DNA from: Cylicocyclus nassatus
Taxonomy: Eukaryota > Nematoda > Chromadorea > Rhabditida > Strongylidae
Direction: 5' to 3'
NCBI GenBank assembly: GCA_958299035.1
Contig: CATQJL010000326.1
Coordinates: 2,246,232-2,310,231 of the forward strand
Length of the DNA stretch: 64,000 bases
Shown: positions 59,320-64,000 of the stretch, in pieces
Layout: each line of letters opens with the position of its first letter
How positions within the stretch are numbered: the stretch's first letter is position 1
The notes under the pieces: generated by a model
What the model was told of the DNA's origin: nothing
Databases searched by the model: none
Seen by the model: the letters and a program-made list of their open reading frames with translations, nothing else
Translations under genes and position numbers: made by a program

Positions 59320-59399
59320 GAAAAACTTCTACTAGAGTTCGGTCTGTGCAGGTGCAGGGTGTTGTTGTACCTTCTCGGTCGACCAAGGAGGTCACATAG
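59320..59399 (+). CDS. Possible small internal exon
   Basis: AAATTCACAG|AAAAAC and CATAG|GTGAGT bound 80 bp. One frame is open from end to end (LLLEFGLCRCRVLLYLLGRP); another reads TRVRSVQVQGVVVPSRSTKE but meets a stop at the donor. It lies only 200 bp past the previous gene's stop, so it could be an alternative exon or part of the next gene. Confidence 0.25.
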
Positions 59400-59469
59400 G
59401 TGAGTGAATTATTTGTCATTTGTTGTTCTGTATCCTTCTGCTTATGTATTCGAATTGAAATGCTGTGAG

Positions 59470-59877
59470 TTAAAGTGTATCAAATTCATCTGAGTGCTCT
59501 TTGACGCTATTCAACTCAAATTCAAAGTAACCGCTGGTACAGCTTTCTGGGTGGTCTCCTTTGGAAATTCTATGGAAGCTGGTAGTAGTATGCGTGATAT
59601 GTTTGATGTTTACTGGCGTCACAAAAGGATTCCGCGTTGCTTGTAGAAGCGCTTCCAACACAAAGACCAAATGATTATTTTTGAAAAGTCCTTGGGTACG
59701 GTAAATTTTTTTTGTCTTACAAGGAGCAAATGATGAATGCAATCTAAGACGAGTCTCTTGGCCAGAACAACAAACTTGATCTTGGCGCTGTTTCTGATCA
59801 TGCCAGCGGAAAACCATTTGTTCTTTACATATGCAAGCAAATGGGAAATCAGATAGGCCTGGAGGTGATTTTAACAA
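59470..59877 (-). CDS. Longest uninterrupted frame in the window (136 codons), uncertain
   Basis: The minus-strand frame has no ATG at its start. It includes KEQMVFRWHDQKQRQDQVCC, THTTTSFHRISKGDHPESC and TSGYFEFELNSVKEHSDEF. The C-terminal third after an AG (ACTACTACCAG) looks the most protein-like. A second minus frame overlaps up to a donor-like CTCCTT|GTAAGAC near 59730 (YVKNKWFSAGMIRNSAKI). The real structure may be two exons. No family was recognised. Confidence 0.3.
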   Translation of the reverse strand: MLKSPPGLSDFPFACICKEQMVFRWHDQKQRQDQVCCSGQETRLRLHSSFAPCKTKKIYRTQGLFKNNHLVFVLEALLQATRNPFVTPVNIKHITHTTTSFHRISKGDHPESCTSGYFEFELNSVKEHSDEFDTL

Positions 59878-60786
59878 TTATTGCGCGTTTTGCGGTGCAA
59901 TCTTTCATGGCTGTTTCTATAATGTTCTATGAATCTATTTTTCATGGGAGACAGAATTGTTCACAGGAACGATATAAATTTGCATGTGAATTTTAGAGGG
60001 TTACTGCATTGAGCCGATGTTTAAACAACACGATTTCCTCCAGTACCATTTCCTTAGAGCAACATAGCTAATTCGAGAAAAAAGGATTCACAAGATTATA
60101 TGCCAGAACTTGCTTTCAAAGGCTCCCATACTATGCTTGTCCACACCACAAAATCTAAGAGTTCAAATCTTGGCTCATTATGTTTTCGTAGTGTTACGAA
60201 GGGGTTCCTTTTTTACGCCCTAAAAACGAAAAAATATAGCATCAAATTATGAATAAAAGTTCTGAATTTGGACATTTCCAAGTATGTAGAGTTCAGTCAA
60301 GTTATGAAAATAAGTATTTGCGACTGTACACTGGACATAAGAAGTCTCTTCAACCGTATAATAGAATAAGTTTTAGTGCCTGGATTTTTGCTGATGCAGA
60401 TACAGATGGAGCTACAAAATTGACGAGAGATGCACCAGTTTCAAATCGATTCCTACATCATCCAAAATGGTTTTATTTCTCCACACAGCTTAGAAATCGG
60501 ATATTAGATTTCATCAGTTGTTCGAATCTCTCTAAAGCACACTTCCGATGTATGAGTCACTGTAATCGTTGAAGAAACTTGCTGCATTTAATTAACACAT
60601 AGCCTCCAATCTGAGAGAAAATAAGATTAACATCAATCAGATCATCAACAAACCAGTTCCTTATTAATCAAAACGGTTCCAAGACAATATTCATAAATTG
60701 TTCTCGGAGCTCTGTGGCTAAGACAGACAACAAAATTTGTCCAAACACCTGCCATTGATGAACTTTCATCAAGTTTTGAGTTGATG

Positions 60787-62238
60787 TCGCGGTTAGTGAT
60801 GGACGCGCTCCTCAAAGTAGAAGGCCGGGAGCGCCGGTTGATTCGCACACTGTAAGCGTTCGTGTATAGGAATGCAAACGATAAAGCTGTGTTGTGAGAA
60901 CAAGATATGAGGCACAGATAAGGGATAAGTATGTTATGTGAATAAGAGCATGTTGCAGACATGAAGATGACACGCATTCTGCAGTATGATACATAAGCCA
61001 CTACGGTTATCGTAAAGAAGAATTCCATTGCCAAGCCTCTGCTGTCCAGCTCATATTTTCTTGCTAATAAACCATTACCTGTTGCAGTATTGCTGGTTGT
61101 TATAATAAATGATGATATACCACCGTGCCCCTACCGTTGAGTAAGCCCTTCCACGGCGCTACGTTCACTACATCCAGTCGCGATTACGGTGGCGTCTTAG
61201 CTTCGCAATCGCCGCTGGACCTCTCCTTGCTGGCACGTAGCCAACAAAACGGCCATCTAAGGCGGGCGGCGCCTCATTCGCTTGCCTGTCTACTTTTTCT
61301 TTATTGATTAATTTTGTCTGTGATTTTGATATTGCATCATGGTGCCTTGAGCTTTCTCCTGCATTGGATGTGTTTTTGTTGTTAACCAAGAGGTAGAAGC
61401 GGTTGCACTGGATTTTGGGATAGTGGCGACGGATCTGTTGAGCGAGGTCTCGGGAACTTCATTATTTGAGATAAGTCTAACGGGGGCCATCGGTAGCATG
61501 AGGCGATGCGTCCGCCCCGTGTTTCTTCTTCTTTTACATATTTACAGTTTTAGGATGTAGTATAGTTCTGTGTTTAAAGGCAGTGGATCGGCAGAATGAG
61601 ACCTGTGGCAAAACGAGCTCACAGGGTAGGAGCCCCCATAATTGAACCTATGGGCCAAAGTTCGATCTTTCTCTGCCACTTTTAACCCCGAAATTTCAGA
61701 GCAAAAGCAGCGCTCATCTCCTTTCCTCTCCGACCCCGCCCACCCCACGGATGAGTGAACGCGAAGCCCGCCATGGCGACGAAAAGTCGTTGCGGGACAC
61801 TTATGCTTATAGCATTGCGGCATGCGCGCTCGGACCGTGGAAGTCATTCGTCCATGGGGTGGGCGGGGTCGGAGAGGGGAGGAGATGAGCGCTGCCTTCG
61901 CTTCGAAATTTCGGGGGTTAGAAGTGGCAGAGAAAGATCGAACTTTGGCCCATAGGTTCCATTTTGGGCCTACCCTGTGACCTTGTTTTGCCACGGGACT
62001 CATTCTGCCGATCCACTGCCTCTAAAGATAAATGTGTTTAATCTAGTCGGTCCATTTCTTTTCATCAGCGTTTACGAGCTTTTACCGTGTTGTTTTATAA
62101 GGGTAGGGGTAGTCTTTGGCAGCGGCCAATAGGGCGTCGCGAACTTTATCGGACGCGCAACATCATGTAGGGGACAATAGGGATCTAAGTTGTAGATGCG
62201 GCGAGCACTTGCGGAAGGTGCTGATCCCACCGAGACGC
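60787..62238. mobile_element. 1.45-kb insertion absent from the paralogous copy
   Basis: Copy 1 passes directly from 'tttcatcaagtttcggttt' to 'aatgctcaaagttatgagc' near 46760. In copy 2 these flanks are separated by 1.45 kb of GC-richer sequence. Possible 5-bp target copies TGATG / TAATG flank it, and the ends share GTCgCGGT / GTCtCGGT as an inverted repeat. Inside are the hairpin 61578-62021, a TATAAAA with a GC-rich surround on the minus strand near 62095, and minus-strand frames (NNKNTSNAGESSRHHDAISK; ALDGRFVGYVPARRGPAA). Its class is unknown. Confidence 0.75.
61578..62021. mobile_element. Foldback MITE nested in the 1.45-kb insertion
   Basis: A 444-bp element with ends AGGCAGTGGATCGGCAGAAT and the complement of ATTCTGCCGATCCACTGCCT. 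The arms extend about 140 bp (GCCCATAGGTT, AGTTCGATCTTTCTCTGCCA, CGAAATTTC, CCCCGCCCACCCCA). Flanks are TTAA/TAAA-like. The 153-codon minus ORF across it is produced by the palindrome. Confidence 0.88.
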
Positions 62239-62898
62239 TAATGCTCAAAATTATGAGCATTGCTAACTACTGTGGTCTTTTCTATCTAGTGCATAATTAC
62301 TGAACAATTCTAGGATGATCAACGAGCTCATGGTTATATCGGGTACTATAAGAGTGTTCAAAACTGCAAGAAAGAACCTTTAATGAGAACTAACTACACC
62401 TATCCGGCCAGCACAGTCTGCATGTGTCCAGTTTGAATAACGCTTATATCGAACGACTATCTAGCTCTCCCCCCCCTCCTCCTCACCCCGCGGAAATTTT
62501 TTTGCCTTAAATACAACCTTGAAATCCTCTAGAACAACGACTGGAAACCGTCTCCATTTATTGCAACTTTTCCCTTTGAGGATTTACAATCGTGATTTAG
62601 CGAATGCTTTTAGATAAATGTTTATTACCATGAATTTTTTACCGTGTTCAGAATTTTGTTAACTCCTCATGTTTCGGATCAACGGAAGTGAGGTTGAGCA
62701 AAAACAAATCCGAGGCGACACTGGTGTCCAAATTATTCTCGTTCCGCTTTTTGAGTTTTTAAATTCGTGTAATTTCTCAATCTTCATGGAACCTCACACG
62801 TAGTGATTGTCATTTACCAGACGAAACACTGGCGCTAAAACAATTTCAAGAGATTATAATTAAGCATCATGTAAAATAGTTTGGATCATTGATTCAAA

Positions 62899-62961
62899 AA
62901 AAATGAGGTTCCTGGAGTTTTCTGTGCGTATTGTACAGAAAACTCCAGGAACCTCATTTTT
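62899..62961. repeat. Perfect 27-bp foldback, absent from the paralogue
   Basis: AAAAATGAGGTTCCTGGAGT...CTGT, a 9-bp loop, then the exact complement ACAG...CAGGAACCTCATTTTT. The paralogous copy near 47366 has only the left half ('ctgaggttcctaagattccc'). Confidence 0.95.
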
Positions 62962-63288
62962 CTGCACATATTGAAATGCAGATTTTTATTTTTTTTATAA
63001 CAAATGCTAATTTTTAGAATATTAGTCTAAAAAACTGCAGTCTGTTAAAAGGTAGCAAAGGGTCCATTCTACGATATTTGCCAAATGCTTTTGCTCTGAC
63101 AGGGGGTAAACGGAAATTCCATGAATCAAGGAAATGGGAATGGAGAGGGGGGGGGGACGGAAACTCTATGGTGAAGTTAAGCGATAATGTTGTGAACCTC
63201 AAATGGGCCAGAAAAGAGGAAACATACCGTTACGAGTGAAAAATAGATGAATGAATGGTGTAATACTTAAGCCGCTATTTTGTGAGTT

Positions 63289-63603
63289 TTGCTATCCAGA
63301 GTTGCAGAAAAACTTTTGATTAAAACTGACGGAAGAGGATATGAACCTATTTTTGACCTAGTAACCAGCGAAGCGGTCTCGTTAGCCAAACAACGAAAAA
63401 ACGGCATTCGCGAGCGCACGTCATGCCTTCCTGATTACCTCGAAACATGTGATGTGAAGGCTAACGAAGAGGCATCTCAAGCGCTTAAGGATGGTTCAGC
63501 TAAATTTTTCAGCAAAAAGCAGAAATTTTTCTCTCCAGGACACCAAATGAGTAAAGTTTTATCTCGAAAGTCAGCGAAATGTGTGTGGACGGGTTTGGAC
63601 TAG
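63289..63603 (+). CDS. Copy-2 version of the duplicated reading frame, candidate terminal exon
   Basis: After an acceptor (TGAGTTTTGCTATCCAG|A) the frame reads VAEKLLIKTDGRGYEPIFDL, TSEAVSLAKQRKNGIRERT, PDYLETCDVKANEEASQA, KDGSAKFFSKKQKFF and a TAG. It is open for over 100 codons and is the better-preserved of the two copies. Composition (K, E, S, A rich) suggests a soluble protein. The family is not recognised. On the minus strand this stretch is full of stops. Confidence 0.42.
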   Translation: MLSRVAEKLLIKTDGRGYEPIFDLVTSEAVSLAKQRKNGIRERTSCLPDYLETCDVKANEEASQALKDGSAKFFSKKQKFFSPGHQMSKVLSRKSAKCVWTGLD

Positions 63604-63792
63604 TAGCTAGACCTCAGAATTTTCTGGTGCAATCACTGGAACTGAGTAATTTTTTGCACATTGCGACTAGGATATTCATGATTGAAAAATTGATGACTTA
63701 TGATTGGCACGTTCAGAAACTAATTTCAGCATTTTCTGATCAAGTACGGAACTGTGGAAATGATTGCTCTCGAAAAAGTCAACGAAATTTAC

Positions 63793-63845
63793 TTGCAGCT
63801 TCCTTGGGCCACGAGAAAGAGAAGGAGTCCGATTCTTGTATTCAT
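63793..63845 (-). CDS. Signal-peptide-like first exon, copy 2
   Basis: Reads MNTRIGLLLFLVAQGSC up to AA|GTAAAT. Upstream on the minus strand a clean acceptor (TAGTTCTGCATTTTCAG|GATCTC) lies 40 bp before the ATG, suitable for cis- or trans-splicing. Paired with the K/F variant in copy 1, it looks like a conserved secretory leader. Downstream exons were not found, and the opposite-strand frame at 63289-63603 would be antisense to its first intron. Confidence 0.45.
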
Positions 63846-64000
63846 GAGACTTTTCTTCAATCTCGCTTTCTGAGATCCTGAAAATGCAGAACTAAACGTT
63901 TCTATTGTTGAATTTGCTAATGTGCAGTGCATCAGCCCTTCCCAAAGCTAAATCTCTCTCCTTTCCGAGAAGCAGTTGCCTGAAGACTGGTTGTCAAAAT

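Larger units (their letters stand above)
59938..64000 (+). repeat. Dispersed duplication, copy 2 (continues to or past the right edge)
   Basis: Collinear with 45943-48440, apart from a 1.45-kb insertion at 60787-62238 and a foldback at 62899-62961. Shared landmarks are 'tgagtcactgtaatcg', 'aaaacggttccaaga', 'atgatcaacgagct', 'gtgaggttgagcaaaa', 'cctcaaatgggccagaaaa' and 'ccttgggccacgagaaagag'. Confidence 0.88.

Noticed and set aside
60645..61034. 129-codon minus-strand ORF starting MAMEFFFTITVVAYV
   Set aside because: It spans the junction of the 1.45-kb insertion with the duplicated block, so the frame is an accidental fusion.
61542..62003. 153-codon minus-strand ORF
   Set aside because: It is created by the arms of the foldback MITE at 61578-62021; sequence on both sides of the loop is the same palindrome.
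1..64000. tRNA, rRNA, SL RNA, CRISPR and bacterial-type operons
   Set aside because: No B-box/A-box pair at tRNA spacing, no spliced-leader core, no regularly spaced identical repeats, and no Shine-Dalgarno-led ORF chains were seen.

Overview
The window reads as nuclear DNA of a nematode, most likely a repeat-rich clade V parasite of the hookworm/strongylid type. The evidence is AT-rich sequence, small exons (about 35-170 bp) bounded by TTTTCAG-type acceptors and GTAAG/GTGAG donors, a six-cysteine ShKT module, a nematode-style nitrobindin-like domain, and a first exon that starts nine bases after what looks like a spliced-leader acceptor. Species cannot be fixed from sequence alone. No bacterial operons, rRNA, tRNA or CRISPR arrays were seen.

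Only two genes can be read with confidence. At the left edge a minus-strand gene has an EGF exon (4496-4597), a ShKT exon (1159-1296) and two nitrobindin-like exons (838-950, 667-783), then runs off the window; the splice phases agree, so this may be one mosaic protein. At 11631-14253 lies a complete minus-strand class A peptide-type GPCR: 11 exons, about 416 residues, all seven helices readable, from a probable trans-splice acceptor to a stop. It keeps the CWxP motif and the TM3-ECL2 cysteine pair, but N1.50, D2.50 and N7.49 read Gly, Asn and Thr.

Between and beyond these genes are weaker candidates, found by splice signals, phase and RNY codon bias: plus-strand exons at 5100-6791 and 8745-10652, a small gene at 18881-19300, minus exons at 17388-17514, 21624-21725, 31322-32004 and 36002-36231, and plus exons at 43464-43975, 50010-50586 and 58873-59120. 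None has a recognised function. Most of 22-42 kb shows no convincing gene.

Repeats dominate. They include a hAT-type MITE nested in a dispersed repeat (51.1 kb), a TAA-flanked MITE (9.2 kb), a mariner-like long-TIR element (44.9 kb), several foldback elements, three helentron-INE-like copies, a TTCGAATA-rich domain (25.1-25.7 kb) and a tandem array of about 478-bp units that carries a decayed minus-strand ORF (56.5-58.7 kb). A dispersed duplication (45.9-48.4 kb and 59.9-64.0 kb) carries, in both copies, a plus-strand reading frame and a minus-strand signal-peptide-like first exon. Several near-perfect short palindromes look like fold-back template-switch events; comparison of the two duplicates supports this directly in one case.
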